64,000 nt of DNA from Zea mays. Taxonomy: Eukaryota; Streptophyta; Magnoliopsida; Poales; Poaceae. Made by a program: the position numbers and the translations under genes. The stretch's first letter is position 1. Each line of letters starts with the position of its first letter. The stretch covers positions 10,726,850-10,790,849 of the forward strand of contig NC_050102.1 in NCBI RefSeq assembly GCF_902167145.1, given 5' to 3'. A model generated the notes under the pieces. The model made no database searches, had not been told where the DNA came from, and saw only the letters and a list, made by a program, of their open reading frames with translations. Below are positions 9,150-21,520 of this stretch, one piece after another.

Positions 9150-11820
9150 ATGGCCGGTTCAAGAGATAGCTCTGATATTTCCCCAAGCAACATCATAGAG
9201 CCGACTTGGGAGACCTTGCCGGCTGACGAACAGCTCTAATTCGAGGAGCACAAGGAGCAGATGATCCAGGAGGCAAAAGCAAAGTTCTTGGCCAACTTCA
9301 AAGTGGACAGGAACAACAAGGTCGTCCGACATCGGGCGACGGATCCGGCTTCGCTCCGACCCACACTAGAAATCCCCAATGTAAGTAATACAAACAAGCT
9401 ACAATCTCTTAGAAATTATGTAGATGAACAGCGTGAACAAATGCAAAATATCATAGGGGGTATGCAAAACGATTATAGGAGACTAGTACGTGCATTTGAT
9501 AAATCTAATATCGCAAATTTTACTTCGCACGAGGTTGAATTAGGGGGTAACACACGTAATACATCGGCTATAGGTTGTCACGACCAGTCACAACCCCTTT
9601 ATGGGATGCCGATGGACACATACCCTGAGCAACCGCAAATCGGCAGCAAATCAGCCGATCTGCCCATGCATGGACCGTCCGGGCCAGCAACAGTCGGGCC
9701 TACTTTTAATGAGTTACCTAGATATGCGCCCGAGCCACCACATACGGCATAGAATCTAAACTACCCAGTTGGACCGTCCGCATACAACGACGGACGGTCC
9801 GCATATAATCACGGACGGTCCGGGCCAATGTCCGGACAGTCCGCGCATGATCTTTTTGAGGAGGATTGTTACTTGAATCCTCACCCGTCCCAGCAACACT
9901 TCCCATCGCACTATGCAATGCATCAGCCTATTAATTCGAGGTATAGAGCCCAGGAAAGCATTCCGGCCCCACCTAGAAGGCCGGAAAGGAACGATCAACC
10001 ATATGAACCATATAGGGCAAGTGGTAATGGACCACGTAGCTCAAACCAATGGGGGGGAAGACAACATGCTAATATCTAGCCAACCCCACCTATGTTTGAC
10101 CAGAGAGCCGGTGGTCTCGCACCGGCTGCCATTGATATAGTGAGGGAAGAAATAGCCGGGGCGTTCCGAGATAAGCTCGGAGTAAGCATGGTCCCTGGGG
10201 GGCAATCATATCGGAAACCTTATGACAGCTGATTTGACCACCACCCATACGCACAGGGAACCAGGATACCCGAATTCGCAAAATTTTCGGGTGATCAAGG
10301 AAAGAACACACGCGAACACATAGGCCAGTTTTTAGCACAATTAGGAGAGTTGGCCTACACAGAGGCATTTCGCGTACGTTTATTTTCATTATCTCTAACA
10401 GGAACCGTGTTTGCATGATACGCCACTTTACCTCCTAATTCCATTTCATCATGGGGGGATCTAGAACAAAAATTGCATGATCATTTTTTCTCCGGTGGCT
10501 ATGAGTTGGATTTGGTAGATTTAGTGTCATTGCGACAAGCAAAAGATGAATCGGTTAATAATTACATCCGGAGATTCCGAGATACAAGAAACTGATGCTT
10601 CCAAATTCATTTAACTGAAAAATAGCTAGCAGGATTAGCCTTTAATGGTCTATGATATTATTTAAAAGAAAGATTAGAAGACATCCAATTTTTTACACTA
10701 GCACAGTTACACCAGAGAGCTTTGGCTTGTGAAAGCCGAAGCAAAGAAACTGCTAAAACAATTCGTCACAACGTACATATAGTAGAATGCGACCAAAGTA
10801 GCTCAGATGACGAATCAACAGAAGTGTATGCTGCTGAAATGGTTTGGCCAAAGCAGGCCAAATCTTTAGCTTGTTCCTCCTTACAGCCGGTTCAAAAGAA
10901 ACAGCAAGAGGAGGTTAAGTTTACGTTTAATGTTGGTAAGTGTGATAAAATATTTGATGAATTACTCAAAATGGCAACATTAAAATAAATCACACTGTTC
11001 CATCCGCCGACGAGCTAAAACGTCGTGCATACTGCAAGTGGCATAACTCATTCTCTCATGCCACAAATGATTGTAATGTATTCCGTCGACAGATAAAATC
11101 GGCCATTAACGAGGGACGATTGAAATTTCAGGAAATGCAGGTGGATATAGAGCCCTTTCCGATGAACATGATCGACTTCGAGGGCAAGAAAGTCCTGGTT
11201 CGGCCAAACGCAGCCGATAAAGGCAAAGGCAAAGAGATAGTCATTGGCAATGCAAGAGATGCCGATAAAAATCATAAAATTTCTTGCAGGAAAGTGGTGG
11301 CAGAAACGACTCCTGACGGAGGGGAAACTCTTAAGGTGACCATCATGGCCTACGGCGCTGGTGGGCAAGCACGGACTAAGGAGCAGGAACCCGTGCTGCG
11401 CACCCCGGACGGTCCGGCACACAGGCACGGACGGTCCGGGACCCCGCCGGACTGTCCAGGGAACTCCAGCGGACGGTCCGGCCATGCTCAAGACTCGTAA
11501 CGGCCACGTACTTTCAAACCACGATGACCAGAGATAGGTACGTGGAAAACAAATACATTCAAGGCAGCTGGTCAGTTGGTCAAAACCGGCACAACTTTCG
11601 ATCAATTGTTGTCTAAATACGTGAAAAAGAAGGCCGGCCACAGTGATCGGCCAGCAAAGCGATCCCGCTCACCCATTCATGAGCAACGTCAGGTCAGGCC
11701 GATTGGACCACCCCGCCAATCGGAAGAAATGAAAGGTCATATTGTACAATTGAGACCTAACGTACCGACATGGACACCCCCACCACCTTATTCGCCTATG
11801 CCATATCCATACACATATTT
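9150..11820 (+). pseudogene. gag of element C (broken)
   Basis: The ATG at 9150 opens the gag frame. Gag forms the virus-like particle and binds RNA. Premature stops in the same frame lie at 9237, 9750, 10077, 10230, 10416, 10593, 10623 and 10653, and the frame shifts between about 10985 and 11020. A conserved capsid-like region spans about 10266-10720. A Cys-Lys-Trp-His...His...Cys zinc finger of Tat type lies at about 11033-11075. More stops follow at 11498 and 11534, and the frame changes again near 11820. Repeated GGACCGTCC cores inside gag (9670-9845, 11400-11480) encode Gly-Arg-Ser/Gly-Pro-Ser stretches. Confidence 0.85.
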
Positions 11821-13194
11821 CCTCCACCATATGTCCCAAACCAAATGTGGGGCATGCCACCATGTCCACTTGGGATGCCACAGTACCCTGCTTGGGGGGC
11901 ACCCCAAACATCTGTATTCGACAGGTTGGCACCTCCAACACAAGACCGATTGAGCGCCGCTCAATCCGGTCACCAGGCACAGGCCCAACAAGAGTGCCGG
12001 AGTATTCGGCCTCCAAGGCCGACCAATCTGGCAGGGGGGCATGTACTTGCAGCAACCGAAAGGACAACAAAGAAGGACGTCATCAAAATAGGTACTGCAG
12101 ATGTTGTCATACAGGAAGATAATAAAGGGTCGATAATTTTTGGTGAATCGGCCAGCACAACCAAAAAAGAAGATACGGCTACCATCAAAACAACCGATCC
12201 AAAATACTCCATGCCTCGATGGTGCCCAGCGGGATTGACACGGTCCCAAAAGCGAAAATTACAACGCCTAAGAGCAAAAGAAAACCAAGAAAAGGAGGCG
12301 GAAAAGATATTCAATGACACACATCCACAGTTCCCGCCACCACAAAAGAAATGGAGACCAAAGGCCGTTGAAGAAAAACAAACGGCCACAAAGATAGAAA
12401 ATGAAACAACACTTGTACAACACCCTGCAGACATGACAGATAGCCTGGCCAACAAGGCTGGACAATCTGCACCAGGCGCGGACCGTCCGCCCCCGGAGTC
12501 CGGACCGTCCGCACCACACCAGGAAGCCTCCAACGACACGCCAACATCAATGGAAGAGGATGACCTACTGGGAGAAGACCTGGTAGACTACGAGGCTTCT
12601 CCAGAGCGCCCAGGTATGGATGTAAATGTTATTACATTTTCTGCCGATTGTACTATTGTTGGCGATGATGAACCTGTCGTTGCCCAGTTTGATTTTGGTC
12701 CTAAAGAAGCCGCCTTTACTAAACCAAAGGAATCGGTAAACCATTTGAAGCCGCTCTTCGTGCGCGGTCACATCGATGGGATACCGATTGCTAAAATGTT
12801 AGTAGATGGAGGGGCGGCTGTAAATCTAATGCCTTATTCATTATACAGAAAATTAGGTAAACAAGACAACGAACTTGTCAAGACCAACATGACCCTCAGT
12901 GGTGTTGGGGATAGTTCGATTAAAGCCAGGGGAGTCACGTTCGTTGAATTAACCATCGGGACTAAGACCCTTGCTGCTGCATTCTTCGTCGCTGATGTAG
13001 AAGGAAATTACAGCCTAATACTAGGTAGAGATTGGATTCATGCCAACCAATGTATACCTTCTATATTACATCAAATGTTAATACAATGGGTAGGCGATGA
13101 TGTAGAACAGGTGCATGCTGATGTATCGGCCTGTATCGTTGTGGCCGATGCCCCTGTACTCTGGACTTATGAGACTGCTACATGTCTCACATGA
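11820..13194 (+). pseudogene. gag C-terminus and aspartic protease of element C
   Basis: An open stretch of about 455 codons. The first half is low-complexity, Pro/Gln/Lys-rich gag tail. The second half contains the retropepsin-like protease with MLVDGGAAVNLMPYSLY at about 12799-12850 and ILGRDWIH at 13017-13040. The active-site triad reads Asp-Gly-Gly instead of Asp-Ser/Thr-Gly, as in element H. The protease would cleave the Gag-Pol polyprotein. Two further GGACCGTCC cores are embedded at 12479-12512. TGA at 13192 separates it from the downstream pol frame. Confidence 0.82.
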
Positions 13195-13297
13195 GTATAT
13201 TTTTCTGATTATCAGTTCATAAGTATAGATAAGAGAGGTTTCATTCCTATGATGCTAGAGCCGATGGAGAATCGGCTAAATCCTAAATAAAGTTTAA

Positions 13298-16200
13298 ATG
13301 ATGAGTACACACAAAGTTCATGAGTCTTTGGTCACGGACAATTCGGCTTCTAAAGCCGGATGGTCTGGTTTTTCACAAAACAGTTCGGACTTTAAGACCG
13401 AGCATCTACCGCAGCATAAGGACAGTATTATGGATGATCCGGTACCCGAGACTGGAAAATCCACCATCACACAAAGATCATCTGATTCCTCTGTGGGGGA
13501 CATGATAGAGGAATTCAGAGATCTTGATAAACTAGGACAGGGGTTTACATCGACCGATCCTTTGGAGGAGATTGACATAGGAGATGGTAAAACTCCAAGG
13601 CCGACTTTTGTAAACAAGACCCTGGAGACCGATCCTAGAAATGAAATGATCGATCTATTGAAGGAATATTCAGATTGTTTTGCTTGGAATTACACTGAGA
13701 TGCCTGGACTAAGCCATGAGATCGTCGAACATCGACTGCCTATTAAGTCCGGTTTTAGACCTTTCAAGCAGAAAGCTAGAACATTTCGTCCAGATCTTCT
13801 CCCACGAATCAAGGACGAAATCCACCGGCTGCTAGAAGCTAATTTTATTAGACCTTGCAGATACGCAGTGTGGGTCTCCAATATTGTGCCGGTGGAGAAG
13901 AAGGAGTCAGGTAAACTTCGGGTATGCATTGATTTTCGCAATTTAAATAGAGAAACTCCTAAAGATGAATATCCCATGCCCATAGCCGACACATTAATCA
14001 ATAATGCATCAGGAAATAGAATTAATAGCTTTCTTGATGGTAATGCCAGATATAACCAGATTTTCATGGCCGAAGAGGATGCGTCTAAAACGGCCTTTAT
14101 ATGTCCAGGCTTTATTGGTTTATTTGAATGGGTTGTCATGACATTCGGTCTTAAAAATGCTGGTGCTACTTATCACAGGGCTATGAATCTGATCTTCCAT
14201 GAGTTGTTAGGAAACATTGTGGAAGTCTACATTGATGATATTGTAGTCAAATCGGCTGAGTTTAGTTCTCATATGGCTGATTTGCGCAAAGCCTTTGATA
14301 AAATGCGTCGGTATGGTTTGAAAATGAACCCACATAAATGTGCTTTTGGAGTGTCGGCTGGTAAGTTTTTAGGATTTGTCATCCATGAACATGGTATAGA
14401 AATAGACCCTAACCGAATCAAGTCTATTCAGAATGTGGGACCTTCGACTTGTAAGGTCGAAGTGCAGAAGTTTCTCGGCAAGGTGAATTATTTACGAAGG
14501 TTTATTTCTAACCTAGCCGGGAAGATTGATGCCTTCACCCCTATCCTTCGGCTTAAGAATGATGCCGAATTCACTTGGGGGAGCAGAGCAGCAGGAAGCA
14601 TTTGATCTCATTAAAAAATACTTGTCTTCGGCTCCCGTGTTAAAAGCACCACAAGTAGGAGCACCATTCAGATTATACATTGCAGCTGAAGGTAAGGTTA
14701 TTGGGGTTGTTCTGACACAAGAAACTAAAGGAAAGGAGCATGTGGTGACATATCTAAGTCGGAGGTTGGTGGATGCTGAAACAAGGTACACTTTTATTGA
14801 AAGGTTATGCTTTTGCTTGTTTTATGCATGCACCAAGTGTAGATGTTATTTACTGTCTAGTCATTGCACTGTTTATGGTCAAGCCGATGTAATCAAATAC
14901 ATGTTGCATAACCCAATTATGAGTGGTAGAATTGGTAAGTGGGCTTATGCACTTATAGAATATGACTTGTCCTATGAACCGTTGAAATCTATGAAAGGCC
15001 AGGTCGTAGCGGATTTCATTGTAGAACATCGGATTAATGATATTCATAAACTAGACATGATATACCTCACTATTACTCCTTGGACTTTATATTTTGATGG
15101 ATCGGTTTGCAATGAAGGGCAAGGCATTGGCATCGTACTTGTTTCACCAAGTGATGTCTCCTTCGACTTCTCTAGCCGATTGAAAACTTATTGCACTAAT
15201 AATCAAGCCGAATATGAGGCCCTCTTATTCGGTTTGGAACCCTTAAATTATATGGGAGTAAAACATGTGAAGGCATTTGGTGATTCTTAGCTGGTCGTCC
15301 AACATGTGTTAGAAGAATATCAATGTTTTGATGGTACTTTAAATAGTTACCTTAAAAAATGTTGGAGCATAATCCATTCTTTTGACGAATTCAGTATTCG
15401 GCATATCTCTAGAGTTGAGAATAATAGAGCTAACAATTTGGCACAAGATGCATCAGGTTATCGGATAAAGCGAGGGAGATTTCACAAAACTGAAAATCTG
15501 ATAACCAGTGCAGGGCCAAATCACTAGGCCGTGGACCGTCCGCGTGAAGGCGCCGGACCGTCCGGGGTTACCAGGAAGGTTCTCCTAATCGATTCGGCCG
15601 ATAATGAGGTCGATGCAAGTGATTGGAGGACGCCCATAACAAATTATTTACGAAATCCCAATGTTAGGACAGATAAGAACATTCGGCGTACAACTTTCAA
15701 GTATGTTTTGATGAGTGATGAACTCTACCGCCGAACAGTCAACGACGTCCTGCTTAAGTGCTTGGGCCCAGATGATGCTATATTATCCATGGCCGAAGTG
15801 CATGAAGGAATTTGTGGTACCCATCAATCGGCTCCAAAGATGAAATGGCTGTTGCGAAGGTCTGGTTTTTATTGGCCTAACATGATAGCTGATTGTTTCA
15901 AGTACTACAAGGGTTGCCAAGTGTGTCAAAAATTCGGCGACCTACAGTTGGTCCATGCAGCCGAATTACATCCTTTCATCAAGCCTTGGCCTTTCAGAGG
16001 ATGGGGATTAGACTTTATTGGAGAAATTCATCCTTCATCATCAAAGGGGCATCAGTTCGTGTTAGTTGCCACTGACTACTTTACCAAATGGACTGAAGCT
16101 GTTGCTCTGAAGAACATGACACACAAGGAGGTAATTGAGTTCATAACTGAACATATCATTCATAGATTCGGCATTCCCCAGACCTTGACTACAGATCAAG

Positions 16201-16880
16201 GGACTTCTTTTATGTCAAAGGAGGTACGTGAATTTGCTGAATTATATAGAATTAAGCTGCTTAATTCATCTCCATATTATGCTCAGGCCAATGGACAGGC
16301 CGAGTCTAGTAATAGGACATTGATTAATTTGATAAAAAAGAAGATATCTGATAATCCTAAACATTGGCATAAGATTTTATCTGAAGCTTTATGGGCTCAT
16401 AGAATATCTAAACATAGTGCTACTAAAGTATCTCTTTTTAAGCTTGTCTATGGGCAGGAAGCAATATTGCCTATGGAAATAAGTTTGAATGCTGTCAGGT
16501 TCGCCAGACAAAATGATCTAACTGTCACTGATTATTATAATTCAATGATGGATAATATTGATGAGGTGACCGACAAGAGGGTGATAGCTTTGGGAGCAAT
16601 AGAAAAGGACAAGATTATGGTAGCCATGGCCTACAACAAGAAGGTCAAAGCAAAATCATTTCAAGTAGGGGACCTGGTGTGGAAGACCATCCTGCCTCTA
16701 AGGAATAAAGACCGGAAGTTCGGGAAATGGTCGCCAAGCTAGGAGGGTCCTTATAAAGTAAAACAGGTGATGTCTGGTAACGCTTATTTACTACAAACAT
16801 TACAAAGCAAGGATTTACCTAAGGCTTTGAATGGGTGTTTCCTCAAATAGTATCATCCTAGTATGTGGCAAGATGCCTAA
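13298..16880 (+). pseudogene. pol of element C: reverse transcriptase, two RNase H domains, integrase
   Basis: Reverse transcriptase lies at about 13700-14450, with the catalytic YIDD at about 14229-14240. A one-base expansion in a G run near 14577-14581 shifts the frame. RNase H follows, then a second archaeal-type RNase H (YFDGSVCNEGQG at about 15090-15125). Stops at 15288 and 15525 interrupt it. Integrase spans about 15790-16880, with a His-Cys zinc finger (CQVCQK near 15918) and core motifs LDFIG, TDQGTSF and NGQAES. Stops at 16740 and one later codon precede the natural end (TAA, 16878-16880). Most premature stops look like single C-to-T or G-to-A changes. Confidence 0.88.
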
Positions 16881-16931
16881 GAGAACCGATGTAATCACAT
16901 CGAGTTAATTGCTTTTGGTTTGCTCAGCTCC

Positions 16932-16951
16932 ACCAAAAGGAAGGGGGCATA
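16932..16951 (+). other. Polypurine tract of element C
   Basis: A purine-rich run AAAAGGAAGGGGG followed by CATA abuts the 3' LTR. The same tract occurs before the LTR of F. It would prime plus-strand DNA synthesis. Confidence 0.75.
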
Positions 16952-17644
16952 TGTTCAGCACCAAATTGAGGTGCGGACAGTCCGGCCCTGAGGCCGGACG
17001 GTCCGCGCCTGTGGGCCGGACGGTCCGCGCGTGCGCAGAGCAGTTTAGGGTTCCGAGTTTTGTGCTACAATTGTTAGCTAGATTCGCGGGATTCGCTCGG
17101 AAATTAGTTTGTAAAGGGTCCAGTCCCCCTCCTCTATAAATAGAGAGGTATACGACCGATTTGAACAAGAAATCGAACCTTCAATCAATACAATTTACAT
17201 TTTATCCTAGGAGTAGTTCTAGTCTAGTTTAGGTTTCCAATCCCCAAATCTTCCGCTTCTCTTTGACTCTACGTCGATTAGAGGAGTCTAGGTCGGTCTA
17301 CCCGAGCGTAGACATCTCCTAGAATCTCTCCTCCCCGACGGGGTCCCTCCCGGGAGCGAGATCCAGGCGCCGCCTGCGATCTTCCGCCGCCCCTGCGCAC
17401 GCGCGGACCGTCCGGCCCTAGGGCGCAGACCGTCCGGCCATCAGGCAGGAAACCCTAGCCTCTGCACCAGGTCGCGGACCGTCTGGCCCCTGGCCGCAGA
17501 CTGTCCGCGCCTGACCAGAGAGCACCGCCGCCTCGCGCCAGGTCGCGGACCATCTGGCTCTGTGCCGCGGACCGTCCGCGCCTGACCAGAGAGCACCGCC
17601 GCTGGTTCTTTTGAGTGATTGGCGCCTCCAAAAAGGTGTCAACA
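16952..17644 (+). repeat. 3' LTR of element C (693 bp)
   Basis: Starts TGTTCAGCACC and ends GTCAACA. TATA box at 17135-17142. It is 22 bp shorter than the 5' LTR, mainly through loss of one palindromic unit near its start and a short deletion after GTTTAGGTTT. Confidence 0.95.
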
Positions 17645-18176
17645 ATTCCATACCTACCCATAAAAAAATTATATCCGTCGGTTACCCATATATGCTCGCG
17701 GGTATAAAATCTTACCCATACTCGTACCCGCGCGACTAAGCCGTACCCGTTAGAAAATTCTTAAATTCTAATATACCAATCACTCAAAATATTAAATAAA
17801 CATACAAAATAACTTCAACTTCACATATAACAAATCATATGATTACATAACTTGGTATCTAGACAAATGATAGCTAGAGAAGGGTTTTATTTAACTAAGA
17901 TGGGCTCTATTAGATGGTTATAGTGGTATTGATGCGGGTATATTCCAACCCGTACCCGTCTACCCAACGGGTAGAGGTTTTTACCCATTAACATACCCGC
18001 GGGTAGAGAAATCATCATGTACCCATCTTCATATCGGGTAAAACCCATCGGGTATTCGGGTTTCGGGTACCCATTGCCATCTCTACATATATCCTAGTTA
18101 AGGCCTCATCATCCGATTTGATGTGGAACGACCCCGTACACATGCGGAATGACCTACCCCGGTTGACAGATAAAGG

Positions 18177-19310
18177 CTAGCTCTTGCCTCTTGAGACCTG
18201 ACCCTGCTTCATTGGAGCCAGAGTAGTATAAGCAGCCCTGTTGGGACAGTAGTTGGCGTAGTGTCCATACTGTCCACACTTGAAGCATGCTCTGTTGGTG
18301 GATGTATTAGGAGCAACAGGTCCTGCTAGGGTGCTTGCTTGAGGAGGAGCAGTTTGTGTCTGTTGAGTTTGCTGCCCGGAACTACCACGAGCAAGTGTAC
18401 TTAGAGTAGTATTATATCAGGGATGGGAACTACTTCCAGCCTATCCCTGGTTAGCAACCTGTCTATTTTCTCCAAACTCAAGCCTCTTGTTTTCCATAGC
18501 AATAGTTTTGTCCAGTAGTCTTTGTAAGGACGAGAATATATGCGATATCAGTTGATATTGTAGCGGTCCAATCAAACCTTCCAGAAAGAGCTCATGCTTC
18601 TTCTCATCATCCTCAACTTCCCTAGGAGCATATCGAGATAGTTGGATAAATTTGTCTCTATATTCACTTACGGACATACCTCCCTGCTTAAGGGATAGAA
18701 ACTCCTTTCTTTTAATCTTCATAAGCCCAGCAGGAATATGGTAATTCCTGAATTGAGTGGAGAATTCTGCTTAGGTAATGGTGTTGACAGCAGCGTGAGC
18801 AACGCAGTATGCATCCCACCAATCTGCAACGGGACCGGTAAGACGGCCCGATGCATATAGCACATTATCCCTATCAGAGCACTGAGCTATGTTGAGCATC
18901 TTGTCCACAGATTTTAACCAGTCATTAGCTTGTAGTGGGTCCGCGGAGTTGGAGAATGTTGGTAGTTTGTGACTCATAAACTCCCGGTGCTTATTCCTGG
19001 GTGGAGCTGGTGGTGGTGGTGGAGGTAGTGGTGGTTGTTGCTGTCTTTCCAGGCGTTCTTACCTCATCTCTTGACGCATTTCCAACTGTTCCTGACGCAT
19101 TTCCTGGCGTTCTTGCCTCATTTGAGCTTGCATTTCATTCATCATGTTTGCCATTTGCTGCAGCATCTGCATCTGAGCGGCAACCACTAGATCTGTTCCG
19201 GTCGGTGGAGGATTTGGAGGATTCATTTCTGGTTGTGGTTGTCCAACAACCCTCTTGCTATGGTGGTTAGCAGGTAGATCGATACCGCCTCCCTTCCTAG
19301 TATTGACCAT
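18177..19310 (-). pseudogene. gag of element A (broken; zinc knuckle kept)
   Basis: The start ATG is at 19308-19310. The N-terminus resembles that of B gag (MVN-R-GGGIDLP...), followed by a Met/Gln/Glu-rich coiled segment, a capsid-like middle (18441-18977), and a CX2CX4HX4C zinc knuckle at 18246-18287. In-frame stops near 18977-19059 and around 18722-18771 break it. After the knuckle the frame ends at a TAG (18177-18179) about 20 codons downstream, where B reads on into protease. This suggests a gag-only or truncated element. Confidence 0.8.
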
Positions 19311-19950
19311 CTGGGTTAGAAATATATGGTAAGATAGTTTTGCAAGGGAAATTATTTAGTAGGTAAACAGATAGGCTAGTAGCTAGTTATAAACTGAAGG
19401 TTATTTGGCAGGGCTTTGATCTATTGTTTCATGTCAATATTGGGATAACTAGTCGTATAAGGTGAATGTCCAAAGGTAAGATAGAATATGTCAAGATCAG
19501 ATAGATATGAGATACTAGATACATTTTAATGGGGGTAATCTAGGTTGTCTAGTTATTTTATAAATATTCTCCTTTATGCCTAGATGTATATGCAGATGCA
19601 ATTGTGGACATTACTCCACAACCCATCACACTCAATCAAATATCCAAATCAGACAAGTATCATAAGAACAAACATTGAAGCACATAGATACCTATAAAAC
19701 TAGTTTTGTTTTTATTCCTAAGATTAGGTCTCCTATTCCTAAAAGTCACTTTAGGTACATGATTTCAAAGTGTGAAATCCACTTTTGTCTTTAGAGTGAA
19801 AAGGTAAGAGTAATCAGAGTAAACCAGCAGTAGTTGAGAAGAAATTAAGAAAGGTTTAGAAAGAATCAGAGTAGCAAAGGTAAGTAAGTAAGGGTTGTTT
19901 AGTTCTATCTAGGTTTCGTCCTACAGTCAACATCCCTCTGATACCACTTC
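19311..19950 (-). other. 5' leader of element A with iMet primer-binding site
   Basis: No coding signal. The minus strand reads TGGTATCAGAG at 19936-19946, the usual initiator-Met tRNA complement, a few bases after the LTR end. The leader closely parallels that of B (52591-53071), including the shared motif GTTTCGTCCTACAGTCAACAT on + near 19913-19932. Confidence 0.8.
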
Positions 19951-20160
19951 TGTCACACCCGGGTTTCGGGGCACCAACACCGGGGCGCGAACATAATCAC
20001 TAGGTGTGCTGGGACCAAGTCTCATACATATGATGAATCATGGTACAGAAATGAATGTCACATCTTTACTATATAATATGAGTTCTGCACAAAATAAATA
20101 AATAATTACATCATAAGGAGACAACGATCTAGCAACCCAAAGTTGACTGGGAGATGACGG
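19951..20160 (-). repeat. 5' LTR of element A, piece 1
   Basis: Begins TGTCACACCC on +, as in B (TGTCACACC) and D (TGTAACACCC). It is interrupted at 20160 by Sirevirus E1, with target GACGG at 20156-20160. Confidence 0.85.
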
Positions 20161-21472
20161 TGATAGGGAATTAGGCTTACACCTATTTCCTAATTGATTT
20201 TGGTGGTTGAATTGCCCAACACAAATAATTGGACTAACTAGTTTGCTCTAGTCTATAAGTTCTACAGGTGCCAAAGGTTCACAAAAAGTCAATAAAAAGA
20301 CCAAGAATGGGTTCAAACAAAGAGAGCAAGGGACAACCGAAGGCTGCCCTGGTCTGGCGCACCGGACTGTCCGGTGTGCCACCGAACAGTGTCCGGTGCA
20401 CCAGGGGACTCCAAGCTGAACTCTTCACCTTCGGGAAATCTCAGAGGCGCTTCGCTATAATTCACCGGACTGTCTGGTGCACCACCGGACAGTGTCCGGT
20501 GCTCCAGGGGAGAGCGACTCTGAACTCGCCCGCTTCGGGAATCCACTCCGCTAAAATTCACCGGACTGTCCGGTGTAACACCGGACTGTCCAGTGAGCCA
20601 GCGGAGCAACGGCTACTTCGCGCGCAATGGTCGACTGCAACGCATTAAATGCGCGCCAGCCCGCGTAGAGGAGCAGAGCACGCGAGGGTGGTACACCGGA
20701 CAGCCTACAGGGCCTGTCCGGTGCGCCACCGGACAGCCAGGTGGGCCCACAAGACAGAGCTCCAACGGTCGAACCCCAACGGCAGGCTGACGTGGCTGGC
20801 GCACCGGACAGTGTCCGGTGGCGCACCGGACTGTCCGGTGGCGCACCGGACTGTCCGGTGCGCCATGAGACAGCAGTCTTCCAACGGCCATTTTTGGTGG
20901 TTGGGGTTATAAATACCCCCAACCACCCCACATTCAAGTCATCCAAGTTTTCCACCTTCCAACTACTTACAAGAGCTCTAGCATTCAATTCTAGACACAC
21001 CAAAGAGATCAAATCCTCTCCCAATTCCACTCAAAGCTTTAGTGATTAGAGAGAGTGATTGTTGTGTTCATTTGAGCTCTTGCGCCTGGATTGCTTCTTT
21101 TTCTCATTCTTTCTTGTGATCATCTCAATTGTAATCAAGGCAAGAGATTACAATTGTGTGGTGGTCCTTGCGGGGAAGTTTGGTTCCCGGTTGATTGAGA
21201 AGAGAAGCTCACTCGGTCCGAGGGACCGTTTGAGAGAGGGAAAGGGTTGAAAGAGACCCGGTCTTAGTGACCACCTCAACAGGGAGTAGGTTTGAGAGAA
21301 CCGAACCTCGGTAAAACAAATCCTTGTGTCTCACTTCTTTATTCGCTTGCGATTTGTTTTTACGCCCTCTCTCAGACTCGCATTATATTTCTAACGCTAA
21401 CCCGGCTTGTAGTTGTGATTAACTTTGTAAATTTCAGTTTCACCCTATTCACCCCCCTCTAGGCGACTTTCA
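20161..21472 (+). repeat. 5' LTR of E1 (1312 bp)
   Basis: Starts TGATAGGG and ends ACTTTCA; the 3' copy starts TGAAAG. About ten copies of the palindromes CACCGGACTGTCCGGTG and CACCGGACAGTGTCCGGTG, perfect or nearly so, lie at 20355-20865. They are followed by the TATA box TATAAATA (20908-20915). Confidence 0.95.
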
Positions 21473-21474
21473 AT

Positions 21475-21486
21475 TGGTATCAGAGC
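21475..21486 (+). other. Primer-binding site of E1
   Basis: TGGTATCAGAGC, the initiator-Met tRNA complement, starts 3 nt after the LTR. Confidence 0.9.
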
Positions 21487-21520
21487 CCGGTGCTTCATTA
21501 GAGCCTAACCGCTCGAAGTG

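Larger units (their letters stand above)
8377..17644 (+). mobile_element. Complete Tat-lineage Gypsy retrotransposon C (9268 bp)
   Basis: It is bounded by LTRs 8377-9091 and 16952-17644 and by a perfect 5-bp duplication ATTCC (8372-8376 and 17645-17649). Domain order is gag, protease, reverse transcriptase, RNase H, second archaeal-type RNase H, integrase; this order and the double RNase H are the mark of the Tat lineage. Both gag and pol carry many stops and three frameshifts, so it cannot move by itself. It sits inside the hAT element. Confidence 0.95.
8334..18085. mobile_element. Non-autonomous hAT-like element, split by Gypsy C
   Basis: The ends are inverted: left ATGGCAACGGGTAC (8339-8352), right GTACCCATTGCCAT (18067-18080), 13 of 14 matching. 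The flanks share CATATAT (8327-8333 and 18086-18092), consistent with an eroded 8-bp hAT duplication. The inside is rich in CGGGTA/TACCCG subterminal motifs. Without element C it is only about 480 bp (8334-8376 plus 17650-18085) with no coding region, so it is a deletion or miniature derivative. Confidence 0.78.

Noticed and set aside
20340..20880. Regular short repeats that could suggest a CRISPR-like array
   Set aside because: Units are palindromes with irregular spacing and no distinct spacers, inside a plant LTR promoter.
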